Shown piece by piece: positions 1-6,550 of a stretch of DNA of 6,550 bases; position 1 is the first letter of the stretch, and each line of letters opens with the position of its first letter. Both the position numbers and the translations under genes were made by a program. Source of the DNA: Bacteroidota bacterium (GTDB taxonomy: Bacteria; Bacteroidota; Bacteroidia; AKYH767-A; CANKSK01); NCBI GenBank assembly GCA_947485425.1, contig CANKSK010000064.1, forward strand, positions 1 through 6,550. Reading direction: 5' to 3'. The notes below the pieces were generated by a model. The model saw only the letters and a list, made by a program, of their open reading frames with translations. It made no database searches and was not told where the DNA came from.

Positions 1-129
1 ATTGGTAATTTACAGGCACCTGTTCAAAGTGAAAAACGCCCAAATGCAGCTCCTATTGGAGGCCAGGGAGGTGGTTCTACACCTGGAATTTCACCTTCAT
101 CGGCACCAGCACCAGCCCCGAAAAAGTAG
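1..129 (+). CDS. secG: C-terminal tail of a truncated protein, probably preprotein translocase subunit SecG
   Basis: The window opens inside a gene. Frame 1 reads 42 codons to a TAG at 127-129, ending in a glycine-rich patch and then an Ala-Pro repeat closed by two lysines (SAPAPAPKK). Such a low-complexity, disordered tail has no fold that identifies it. The SecG assignment rests on context: in many Bacteroidota secG lies directly upstream of groES-groEL, and their SecG proteins carry soluble Pro/Ala-rich extensions after two membrane helices. SecG is the small accessory subunit of the SecYEG protein-export channel in the inner membrane. Neither membrane helix is inside the window, so another protein with a Pro/Ala-rich tail remains possible. 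The family assignment is inference. Confidence 0.5.
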   Translation: MGNLQAPVQSEKRPNAAPIGGQGGGSTPGISPSSAPAPAPKK

Positions 130-177
130 TTTTCCCTTTCCAAAAGATCATTTTGTCATACTAGAAAGTGTTAATTT

Positions 178-209
178 GACATTTTTTCCGTTTTAAATGA
201 AAAAATGTC
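178..209. repeat. Perfect 11-bp inverted repeat upstream of groES
   Basis: GACATTTTTTC at 178-188 is matched exactly by its reverse complement GAAAAAATGTC at 199-209, with a 10-base spacer. It sits 84 bp before the groES start and 48 bp after the preceding stop codon. As DNA it could be an operator for a dimeric regulator. As RNA it would be an AT-rich hairpin followed by a T-rich but interrupted run, so it might instead act as a weak terminator for the upstream gene. It is not the CIRCE element (TTAGCACTC-N9-GAGTGCTAA) bound by HrcA. The symmetry is seen; the role is inferred. Confidence 0.6.
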
Positions 210-229
210 CTGATTTTCTATTTTTAAAC

Positions 230-251
230 TTTTGGCATAATAAATGAGATG
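230..251 (+). promoter_or_regulatory. Candidate groES promoter, sigma-54-like -24/-12 (degenerate)
   Basis: The segment TTTTGGCATAATAAATGAGA contains TGGCAT (233-238), close to the sigma-54 -24 consensus TGGCAC. At the expected -12 position, with ten bases after the GG, it has ATGA (244-247) instead of TTGC. The GG and the -12 G match, but the usually conserved C is an A. A start about 12 bases downstream (near 259) would leave a leader of about 35 bases before groES. No TAnnTTTG box was found in this gap; TAATTTG at 172-178 is one base short. The element is speculative. Confidence 0.25.
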
Positions 252-293
252 GGGGCATTCAAAAAAGTATAATTAACCTAAAAAATCATACAA

Positions 294-575
294 ATGAGCA
301 ACAAAATTGGAATTAAACCTCTGGCCGACAGAGTTGTGGTAGAAGTTTCTGCCGCAGAAGAAAAAACAGCAAGTGGGATTATTATACCGGATACCGCAAA
401 AGAAAAACCACAGCAAGGTCTTATCGTGGCAGTAGGCAATGGCAAAAAAGATGAGCCATTGACGGTTAAAGTTGGAGACAAAGTTCTGTATGGCAAATAT
501 GCAGGAACTGAAATTTCACATGATGGAAAAGAATATTTGATTATGCGAGAATCAGACATTTTCGCAATTATTTAA
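294..575 (+). CDS. groES: Co-chaperonin GroES (Cpn10)
   Basis: This is a full-length 93-residue Cpn10, where the family is usually 90-100 residues. It is the heptameric lid that caps the GroEL ring in the cytoplasm and, with ATP, encloses unfolded protein for folding. The N-terminal strand [10 protein letters not shown] (residues 8-17) is the classic start of the Cpn10 beta-barrel. The mobile loop that contacts GroEL runs over about residues 19-36, with its hydrophobic IIIP at 29-32. The roof and core motifs [14 protein letters not shown] (60-73) and the ending ESDIFAII are also typical. No Shine-Dalgarno sequence precedes the ATG, only A-rich bases, as is usual in Bacteroidota. groEL starts 41 bp after the stop with no terminator between them, so the two are almost certainly co-transcribed. 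Confidence 0.98.
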   Translation: MSNKIGIKPLADRVVVEVSAAEEKTASGIIIPDTAKEKPQQGLIVAVGNGKKDEPLTVKVGDKVLYGKYAGTEISHDGKEYLIMRESDIFAII

Positions 576-604
576 TTATTTTAAAATTTTTAATGAACAT
601 TTAA

Positions 605-2248
<1,644 letters not shown>

Positions 2249-2267
2249 TCATCAACCCTTCTTATCC

Positions 2268-2305
2268 AAAAAAAGCCCTTCTGAAGATCAGAAGGGCTTT
2301 TTTTT
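2268..2305. terminator. Strong, symmetric intrinsic terminator, likely bidirectional
   Basis: GCCCTTCTGA (2275-2284) pairs perfectly with TCAGAAGGGC (2288-2297) across a three-base AGA loop. The left arm is preceded by seven A (2268-2274) and the right arm is followed by eight T (2298-2305). Read on the plus strand it is a standard GC stem plus U-tract for groESL, 20 bp past the stop. Because A and T tracts flank both sides, the minus strand reads the same way. It lies 45 bp past the stop of the convergent YqeY-like gene, so one element probably ends both transcripts. Confidence 0.92.
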
Positions 2306-2349
2306 GGGCTTACATTTAAACGATTTCAAAATGTAGATCAGAAGTGGGA

Positions 2350-2799
2350 TTAGGAAAGAAGTTCCTTTACTATGGCAGAAACCATTTTATTATCTGCAGA
2401 ACCTGCAAAAAACTTACTCGCCGCACCCATTACTTTACCCAAATCAGCTAAAGAAGAAGCGCCCATGGTTTCAATGATTTTTTTCACTTCGGCACGAATT
2501 TCTTCTTCACCTTTTTGTTTGGGTAAAAACTGTTCAATTACCTCAACCTCTTCTATCTCGCTTTTCGCCAAATCAGCTCTGCCTTGAACTGTATAAATTT
2601 CTATGGATTCTTTGCGTTGCTTGACTAGTTTTAGCAAAAGTTTATCTTCATCCTCTTTGGTTATTTCAATGCCATTTCCTTTTTCTGCCTTTAAAAGGAG
2701 AAGGCCAGATTTAATGGCGCGCAATGCCCTAAGGCCTGCCTCATTTTTAGCAAGCATTGCTTTTTTGATTTCGTCGTTGATATTTTCTGTGAGTGACAT
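2350..2799 (-). CDS. GatB/YqeY domain-containing protein
   Basis: A 149-residue YqeY-family protein, of usual length (about 150). The family shares its helical fold with the C-terminal tRNA-binding tail domain of GatB, a subunit of the Glu-tRNA(Gln)/Asp-tRNA(Asn) amidotransferase. YqeY proteins stand alone and have no established reaction; a tRNA-linked role is inferred from the fold. Family hallmarks visible here are the N-terminal helix with LRALRAIKSG (23-32), QRKESIEIY (61-69), GRADLA (73-78), the EVEVIEQFLP segment (84-93), GKVMG (121-125) and the ending AGSADNKMVSAIVKELL. The frame is open to an ATG at 2835, adding 12 residues. I prefer the ATG at 2799 because the family begins there and a TAnnTTTG promoter box lies inside the would-be extension. 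The gene converges on groEL. Confidence 0.9.
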   Translation of the reverse strand: MSLTENINDEIKKAMLAKNEAGLRALRAIKSGLLLLKAEKGNGIEITKEDEDKLLLKLVKQRKESIEIYTVQGRADLAKSEIEEVEVIEQFLPKQKGEEEIRAEVKKIIETMGASSLADLGKVMGAASKFFAGSADNKMVSAIVKELLS

Positions 2800-2822
2800 G
2801 ATTTTTATTAAATTGGTTAAAG

Positions 2823-2830
2823 CAAATTTA
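2823..2830 (-). promoter_or_regulatory. Bacteroidota -7 box (TAAATTTG) for the YqeY-like gene
   Basis: The minus strand reads TAAATTTG, a full match to the Bacteroidota primary-sigma -7 consensus TAnnTTTG, ending 23 bases before the ATG at 2799. I see no TTG at the -33 position, which is often weak in this phylum. Transcription would start around 2815, downstream of the longer alternative start codon at 2835. Confidence 0.55.
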
Positions 2831-2892
2831 TACATTTTATGAACTGAATAGGATTTTTTTACGATTAATAATTAATGCACGGCTAATATGCG

Positions 2893-2900
2893 TAATTTTG
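2893..2900 (+). promoter_or_regulatory. Bacteroidota -7 box (TAATTTTG) for the rRNA methyltransferase gene
   Basis: TAATTTTG matches TAnnTTTG exactly and ends 19 bases before the ATG at 2920, giving a very short leader of roughly 12 bases. No clear -33 TTG is present; that region instead holds the AT-only palindrome ATTAAT-A-ATTAAT (2864-2876). Together with the minus-strand box at 2823-2830 it makes this 120-bp gap a divergent promoter pair. Confidence 0.55.
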
Positions 2901-2919
2901 AAAGATTAATTTAAAAAGT

Positions 2920-4095
2920 ATGCCAAAGGAAACATTTGAACTTATTGCCAAAACATTTTATGGCCTGGAAGAGGTATTAGCTGCTGAACTTATTGAATTG
3001 GGGGCACAAAATGTAAAGCCGGGGGTTAGGGCTGTTTATTTTTCAGGCGACAATGAAATTATTTACAAGGCGAATTTATGGTGTCGCACGGCCTTGAAAA
3101 TTTTAAAGCAAATCAAAACCTTTTCTGCCCCTTCAGAAGAAGACCTATATGCTGGGGTTTTTGATATCGAATGGGAAAAATTTATGAAAGTAGAAGATAC
3201 TTTTATGGTAGAAGGTGTGTTGGCAGATTCGCAAATAAACCATTCTAAATTTGCCGCATTAAGGGCTAAAGACGCTATTGCAGACCGATTTAGAAGTTTG
3301 GTTGGCAGCAGACCTTCTGTAGACACAGAAAATCCGACCTTAAAAATACATGTACATATCTCGAAAGATGTGTGTAATATCTCATTAGACAGTTCGGGAG
3401 ACCCTTTGTTCAAGAGGGGGTATAAGACTTTATCGGCTGATGCGCCAATCAATGAGGTGATGGCTGCAGGACTGGTATTATTGAGTGGCTGGGACAAAAA
3501 AAGTCCTTTTGTGGACTTTATGTGCGGATCTGGAACTTTGTTGATTGAAGCGGCCTTGATAGCCAAAAACATTCCGCCGGGCATTTATAGAAGAAACTTT
3601 GCTTTTGAAAGCTGGAATGATTTTGATCGTCCCCTTTGGGAACAAATTTTCAAGAGCTCGTATTTGCAAAATGTAGAATTTACCCAAAATAAAATTAGGG
3701 GGGTTGATGTTTCATCCAAATATGTAGATCTCGCAATCAGAAATATAACAAATGCAAGACTAACCGATTGTATAGAGATTGAAAAAAAATCCTTTGAATA
3801 TTTTGATGTAGGAACAGAAGGCGGCACTATTATTATCAATCCACCTTATGGAGAAAGAATGGACCCTGATGACCTTTTTGACTTATACCATGAGGTTGGG
3901 AATTATCTAAAGCAGAAGTGTCAAGGATTTCAGGCATGGATCCTTACATCAAATATGGAAGCGGCAAAAAAAATAGGCTTACACCCCTCAAAAAAGATCA
4001 CGCTATTTAATGGGCCTTTGATGTGTAAGTTCATGAAATTTGACATCTATAGAGGCAGTAACAAGAAAAAATATTTAGAAAACAAAACTGAGTAA
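2920..4095 (+). CDS. THUMP-domain class I SAM-dependent RNA methyltransferase, RlmL-like (23S rRNA guanine-N2)
   Basis: A complete 391-residue enzyme of the RlmL/YpsC (COG0116) family, which uses S-adenosylmethionine to methylate guanine N2 in RNA. The E. coli RlmL half makes m2G2445 in 23S rRNA. An N-terminal ferredoxin-like region plus THUMP RNA-binding domain spans about residues 5-155. It leads into the family hallmark SSGDPLFKRGYK (158-169). The Rossmann methyltransferase domain follows, with SAM motif I FVDFMCGSGTLLIEAAL (197-213), the acidic loop GVDVS (261-265) at the end of the second strand, and the catalytic NPPYGERM (307-314). E. coli RlmL is about 700 residues because a second methyltransferase (RlmK) is fused to it. 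That half is absent here, as in many non-gammaproteobacterial members. The gene is a single unit with its own promoter. Exact target base is inferred from family; tRNA-acting THUMP relatives (TrmN-like) are the main alternative. Confidence 0.88.
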   Translation: MPKETFELIAKTFYGLEEVLAAELIELGAQNVKPGVRAVYFSGDNEIIYKANLWCRTALKILKQIKTFSAPSEEDLYAGVFDIEWEKFMKVEDTFMVEGVLADSQINHSKFAALRAKDAIADRFRSLVGSRPSVDTENPTLKIHVHISKDVCNISLDSSGDPLFKRGYKTLSADAPINEVMAAGLVLLSGWDKKSPFVDFMCGSGTLLIEAALIAKNIPPGIYRRNFAFESWNDFDRPLWEQIFKSSYLQNVEFTQNKIRGVDVSSKYVDLAIRNITNARLTDCIEIEKKSFEYFDVGTEGGTIIINPPYGERMDPDDLFDLYHEVGNYLKQKCQGFQAWILTSNMEAAKKIGLHPSKKITLFNGPLMCKFMKFDIYRGSNKKKYLENKTE

Positions 4096-4135
4096 ACCCG
4101 ACAATCGTTTAATAAATAAAGGTGTGTATTTTGAA

Positions 4136-5785
4136 TTACCGCGTAATCAACACTTTTCTTGAAAAGGTGTGATTGGCATTTTTCATGACTAAAAAATACA
4201 TGCCATAGCTCAATCTTGAAATATCAAAGGTAACCTCATTCAATCCTTTTATGGATTTGTAAGGATATGTAATTATTTGTTGTCCGATGGAATTGTAAAA
4301 TTCAAAAACAAAAGATTCTTCGTCTTCAATTCGATAGTTAAAGTTCAATTCGGTATTATTTTTATTGAATATATTCACAATTTCAAAGTCTTTAGGCCCG
4401 CAGTTTGAGGCTACGGTTCCCAAAAATCGTTTATTTCCGGTATGATCTATTTGGCTCAGGCGGTAATAGCAATTTCCGCTTAACGTTTCTCCATCTGAAA
4501 TCTGATAGGTATTTATCTTTGAAAAGGATCCTTTGGAATTAACCGTTGTTACCTCTTCATAATGATGACCATCATAGGATTTTTCGATGGTATAATATTC
4601 ATTGAGTGATTCAGCGGTGGTACTCCAAGAAATATCGGCATGGTTTCCATTGCAATTGGCAGAAAAGTTTAATAGCTCAATGGGCAAGGGATTGTCATCA
4701 GCAACCAAAATATAGGGAGAGAAACTCGTTTGGCCGCTAGCCGTGCAAGTACCGATATTAGCGCCTTGCACACCGGAACCCGTTCCTTGTTTGGCATCCC
4801 AAGTAGCCCCATTCCAATGTTGGGAAGAAATGGTACCGGTAGGATTTGAGGTAATGGTATTTTCTGCCCCTCTATAGGAAAATGTTAAATTGGCACCACC
4901 AGTAAGGGGATTCAGGCTAGAGGAAATATCCCACCAACGATCAATAACATAATCAACAGAACCATCGACACCATTTTTATTCATGGTTGTAACCGTACTT
5001 GACCAAGGGGTATTGTAACTTGTTGAAGTTGCTCTGGTGGAGACCGAAATGGTAGATGAAGAGGTACTTACTTTGTCAAAGGTAAAAGGGATATAATCGC
5101 CTGATACACCAAATGGAAAAATATGAGAACCTGTATTGGTACCCATTTCCCAAGAAATGATACTGGGATTGGTTGCAGAGCTGGTTTCACTGACAATGTA
5201 GCCTGTTGATCTGGTTATTGCAGACCCATTGGGATTTTTGATGGTAAGGGTGTATTGATTGAGATCCAAGGTTCTTGAAGCAATGTTTAAGGTACCGCTC
5301 AGCGTAGAGACGCCACCTACCCAAGTATCTGTTTGAAGATATTTGGTACCAGTACCTCCCAAGGTTAAATTGTAAAATTTGGAGGTATAGCCACCGGAAC
5401 CGGATGTAGGACCAATGTCTTGAGTATTGGTACCATTTAAAACGACGGTTATTCCATCGGAAGAAAAAACACCGTTATTGCATTTATTATTCCAATCACC
5501 CTCAATGGAAAGTGTTCCACCAATACCGGTTGATTTGATCTGCCCATTGGTACTATTAGCGGTTTGATTGGTAAAATCACAATCCGTTGAAAGGTCGGAA
5601 GTGTTTCCGGTACTTTTCATGACATAGATATAAGGCGCAGAGCCTGAAGCATTGCCAAAAACAATATAGCCCCCATTGATTACCAAACCTTTTTGAGCAT
5701 GGGCACCCAAAAAGCAAAACATTGCCAATGCCAATATGAAACTGCATTTTTTATGGACAAAGAAAGGAGGCAAAATTTTTATCAT
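4136..5785 (-). CDS. Secreted surface protein with T9SS type A C-terminal sorting domain
   Basis: A 549-residue exported protein of unknown specific function. Residues 1-30 are a Sec signal peptide: a basic start, a hydrophobic core (SFILALAMFCFL) and probable cleavage after AHA, before QKG. Residues about 31-360 are rich in Ser, Thr, Gly and Asn, with short beta-strand units such as KFYNLTLGG and SGTLNIASRTLDL, suggesting a beta-helix or beta-sandwich surface region. About 366-460 is a fibronectin-III-like module common in Bacteroidota surface proteins (LPIELLNFSA, DISWSTTAE, YYTIEKSYDG, CYYRLSQID). About 465-549 is the type A sorting domain (FEFYNSIGQQI, FDISRLSYGMYFL, FSRKVLITR), which directs passage through the T9SS outer-membrane channel. 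The frame extends to a TTG at 5797, but the ATG at 5785 gives the better signal peptide. Six cysteines in the mature part could form disulfides. No catalytic motif is visible, so an adhesin or matrix role is only a guess. Confidence 0.88.
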   Translation of the reverse strand: MIKILPPFFVHKKCSFILALAMFCFLGAHAQKGLVINGGYIVFGNASGSAPYIYVMKSTGNTSDLSTDCDFTNQTANSTNGQIKSTGIGGTLSIEGDWNNKCNNGVFSSDGITVVLNGTNTQDIGPTSGSGGYTSKFYNLTLGGTGTKYLQTDTWVGGVSTLSGTLNIASRTLDLNQYTLTIKNPNGSAITRSTGYIVSETSSATNPSIISWEMGTNTGSHIFPFGVSGDYIPFTFDKVSTSSSTISVSTRATSTSYNTPWSSTVTTMNKNGVDGSVDYVIDRWWDISSSLNPLTGGANLTFSYRGAENTITSNPTGTISSQHWNGATWDAKQGTGSGVQGANIGTCTASGQTSFSPYILVADDNPLPIELLNFSANCNGNHADISWSTTAESLNEYYTIEKSYDGHHYEEVTTVNSKGSFSKINTYQISDGETLSGNCYYRLSQIDHTGNKRFLGTVASNCGPKDFEIVNIFNKNNTELNFNYRIEDEESFVFEFYNSIGQQIITYPYKSIKGLNEVTFDISRLSYGMYFLVMKNANHTFSRKVLITR

Positions 5786-5852
5786 TCTGCAAATCAAGTA
5801 TTTGTATCCGACAAGGCTTTTTTGAAAGTATTTCTAATACCATCACAATAAC

Positions 5853-5860
5853 CAAAGATA
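5853..5860 (-). promoter_or_regulatory. Bacteroidota -7 box (TATCTTTG) for the T9SS cargo gene
   Basis: The minus strand reads TATCTTTG, matching TAnnTTTG, 67 bases before the ATG at 5785. The leader would be about 60 bases. No TTG is found at the usual -33 distance, and the inverted repeat at 5874-5892 covers that position. Confidence 0.4.
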
Positions 5861-5873
5861 AGCAATTTTCAAG

Positions 5874-5892
5874 GAAATTCCTACTGAATTTC
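5874..5892. repeat. 7-bp inverted repeat, possible operator
   Basis: GAAATTC (5874-5880) and GAATTTC (5886-5892) are exact reverse complements with a 5-base spacer. The left arm also lies within a smaller palindrome, AGGAA-A-TTCCT (5872-5882). It begins 13 bp upstream of the minus-strand -7 box, overlapping the -33 region of the T9SS cargo promoter, a plausible place for a regulator. The short AT-rich arms mean chance is also possible. Confidence 0.35.
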
Positions 5893-5971
5893 AAAAATAA
5901 TCTGAAAAAATAAATTTATCGAAAAAATGGGCAAACAGAATCACAAAAATGATAATCAGGTTTATATTTCA

Positions 5972-5979
5972 TAAATTTG
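5972..5979 (+). promoter_or_regulatory. Bacteroidota -7 box (TAAATTTG) for pfkA
   Basis: TAAATTTG matches TAnnTTTG exactly and lies 100 bases before the pfkA ATG at 6080, implying a leader of about 94 bases. A weaker alternative, TATATTTT at 6052-6059 with TTG at 6034-6036, would give a short leader. Neither has an ideal -33 box. Confidence 0.4.
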
Positions 5980-6079
5980 CATTCACATACATCCTATTTA
6001 TTGTGGAAGTGGGACAATTTGCAAGCCAGAAAATTGTTTAGTACAAGCAGGTATATTTTTTCTCAAATTACAAAAGGGC

Positions 6080-6550
6080 ATGTCGAAAATTAAAAAAATA
6101 GCCGTTTTAACATCGGGCGGCGATGCTCCGGGCATGAATGCATGCATCCGTGCAGTAGTCAGGGCAGGACACTTTTATAACTTAGAAGTTATGGGCATTG
6201 TGAAGGGCTATTCAGGGATGATAGACGGCAACTTTATAGAGATGGGAGCCCATTCGGTGAGCAATATCATTCATCGAGGGGGTACCATCTTAAAAACGGC
6301 TAGATGTAAAGAATTTATGACCGAGGAAGGCATGAATAAAGCCTATCAGCAGTTGAAGAGCCAGAAAATAGATGCCGTAGTGGTCATTGGAGGAGACGGA
6401 ACCTTTAGAGGGGCCAATGCATTCAGCAACACCTATAATATTCCTTTTATAGGAATACCGGGAACTATTGACAATGATTTATTCGGAACAGATTTTACCA
6501 TCGGATATGACACGGCGATTAACACCGTTGTTCAGGCAGTAGATAAGATC
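6080..6550 (+). CDS. pfkA: ATP-dependent 6-phosphofructokinase, N-terminal part (cut by window end)
   Basis: The first 157 codons of phosphofructokinase are present; the family is about 320-330 residues. It phosphorylates fructose 6-phosphate to fructose 1,6-bisphosphate with ATP, the committed step of cytoplasmic glycolysis. The translation starts [18 protein letters not shown], with the ATP-binding GGDAPGMN at 13-20. [13 protein letters not shown] (67-79) contains R75, equivalent to ATP-contacting R72 of E. coli. GGDGTFRGA is at 104-112 and the catalytic PGTIDND at 127-133, with D131 equivalent to E. coli D127. Glycine at 107 and 128 (E. coli G104 and G124) marks the ATP-using rather than the pyrophosphate-using type, which has Asp and Lys there. 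The start codon follows AAAAGGGC, too close to serve as a good Shine-Dalgarno. The substrate-binding C-terminal half lies outside the window. Confidence 0.96.
   Translation, partial: MSKIKKIAVLTSGGDAPGMNACIRAVVRAGHFYNLEVMGIVKGYSGMIDGNFIEMGAHSVSNIIHRGGTILKTARCKEFMTEEGMNKAYQQLKSQKIDAVVVIGGDGTFRGANAFSNTYNIPFIGIPGTIDNDLFGTDFTIGYDTAINTVVQAVDKI

Larger units (their letters stand above)
5786..6079. other. Divergent intergenic region between the T9SS cargo gene and pfkA
   Basis: This 294-bp AT-rich gap separates two genes transcribed away from each other. I find one TAnnTTTG box for each direction (5853-5860 minus, 5972-5979 plus) and a 7-bp inverted repeat at 5874-5892. A chance-length 30-codon ORF (5949-6041, plus) overlaps the pfkA promoter box and is not called. 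No tRNA, terminator or riboswitch-like fold is evident by eye. Confidence 0.7.

Noticed and set aside
2..196. A 64-codon open frame at the left edge on the plus strand.
   Set aside because: It overlaps the frame-1 tail, has a composition unlike a real protein (out-of-frame reading of the Pro/Ala region) and runs into the inverted repeat; it is a shadow frame.
2311..2335. Inverted repeat TACATTT / AAATGTA (2311-2317, 2329-2335) next to the terminator.
   Set aside because: Seven AT-rich pairs with an 11-base loop and no U-tract make a weak hairpin. The strong terminator beside it explains the region.
2285..2344. Direct repeat AGATCAGAAG at 2285-2294 and 2335-2344.
   Set aside because: The first copy is the loop and right arm of the terminator. 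A second 10-base copy nearby shows no flanking symmetry or duplicated element and is probably chance.
3063..3584. A 173-codon minus-strand open frame inside the methyltransferase gene.
   Set aside because: It is antisense to well-conserved RlmL motifs, has no recognisable domain, and is explained as a shadow of the real gene.
4131..4170. Possible terminator for the two convergent genes near 4151-4170 (CTTTTC / GAAAAG).
   Set aside because: It lies inside the coding end of the T9SS gene, has a two-base loop, a weak AT stem and no U-tract. The 40-bp gap at 4096-4135 itself shows no clear hairpin.
4830..5435. Five GGTACC hexamers within about 600 bp of the T9SS gene.
   Set aside because: All fall on Gly-Thr dipeptides encoded GGT ACC in a Gly/Thr-rich protein, so codon choice explains them.
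5949..6041. A 30-codon plus-strand ORF (starts [10 protein letters not shown], hydrophobic) upstream of pfkA, possibly a leader peptide.
   Set aside because: It overlaps the TAAATTTG promoter box at 5972-5979, so a pfkA transcript from there would not contain its start. It has no ribosome binding site, and short AT-rich ORFs of this size are common by chance.

Overview
The window comes from a Bacteroidota chromosome. Four things point there: a type IX secretion (T9SS) C-terminal sorting domain on a large surface protein; TAnnTTTG-type -7 boxes (the Bacteroidota housekeeping promoter) in front of four genes; AT-rich starts without Shine-Dalgarno sequences; and the order secG-like tail, groES, groEL. 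The proteins look most like those of the Saprospiria/Chitinophagia/Sphingobacteria side of the phylum, but I cannot fix the family from this sequence.

Layout. 1-129 (+) is the proline/alanine-rich end of a protein, probably SecG. 130-293 is a regulatory gap with a perfect 11-bp inverted repeat and a TGGCAT element resembling a sigma-54 -24 box. 294-575 groES and 617-2248 groEL (+) form the chaperonin operon. It is closed by a strong, nearly symmetric hairpin terminator (2268-2305) that can also serve the convergent gene. 2350-2799 (-) is a GatB/YqeY-domain protein. It is divergent from 2920-4095 (+), an RlmL-type THUMP/23S rRNA guanine methyltransferase, and the two share a 120-bp promoter region. 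4136-5785 (-) is a secreted T9SS cargo protein of 549 aa. A 294-bp divergent intergenic region follows, then the first 157 codons of pfkA (6080-6550, +), cut by the window end.

How the genes relate. GroES and GroEL form one folding machine, and the SecG-like gene ahead of them is a common Bacteroidota arrangement. The other genes are independent single-gene units: translation-related (YqeY, RlmL-like), cell surface (T9SS cargo) and glycolysis (PfkA). Most of the window is conserved core genome. I see no mobile element, CRISPR array, tRNA or rRNA, and no convincing new system. The most interesting part is the control region in front of groES. It lacks a CIRCE element and a clear TAnnTTTG box but carries a perfect inverted repeat and a degenerate sigma-54-like element. 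The T9SS cargo protein is the only accessory-type gene.
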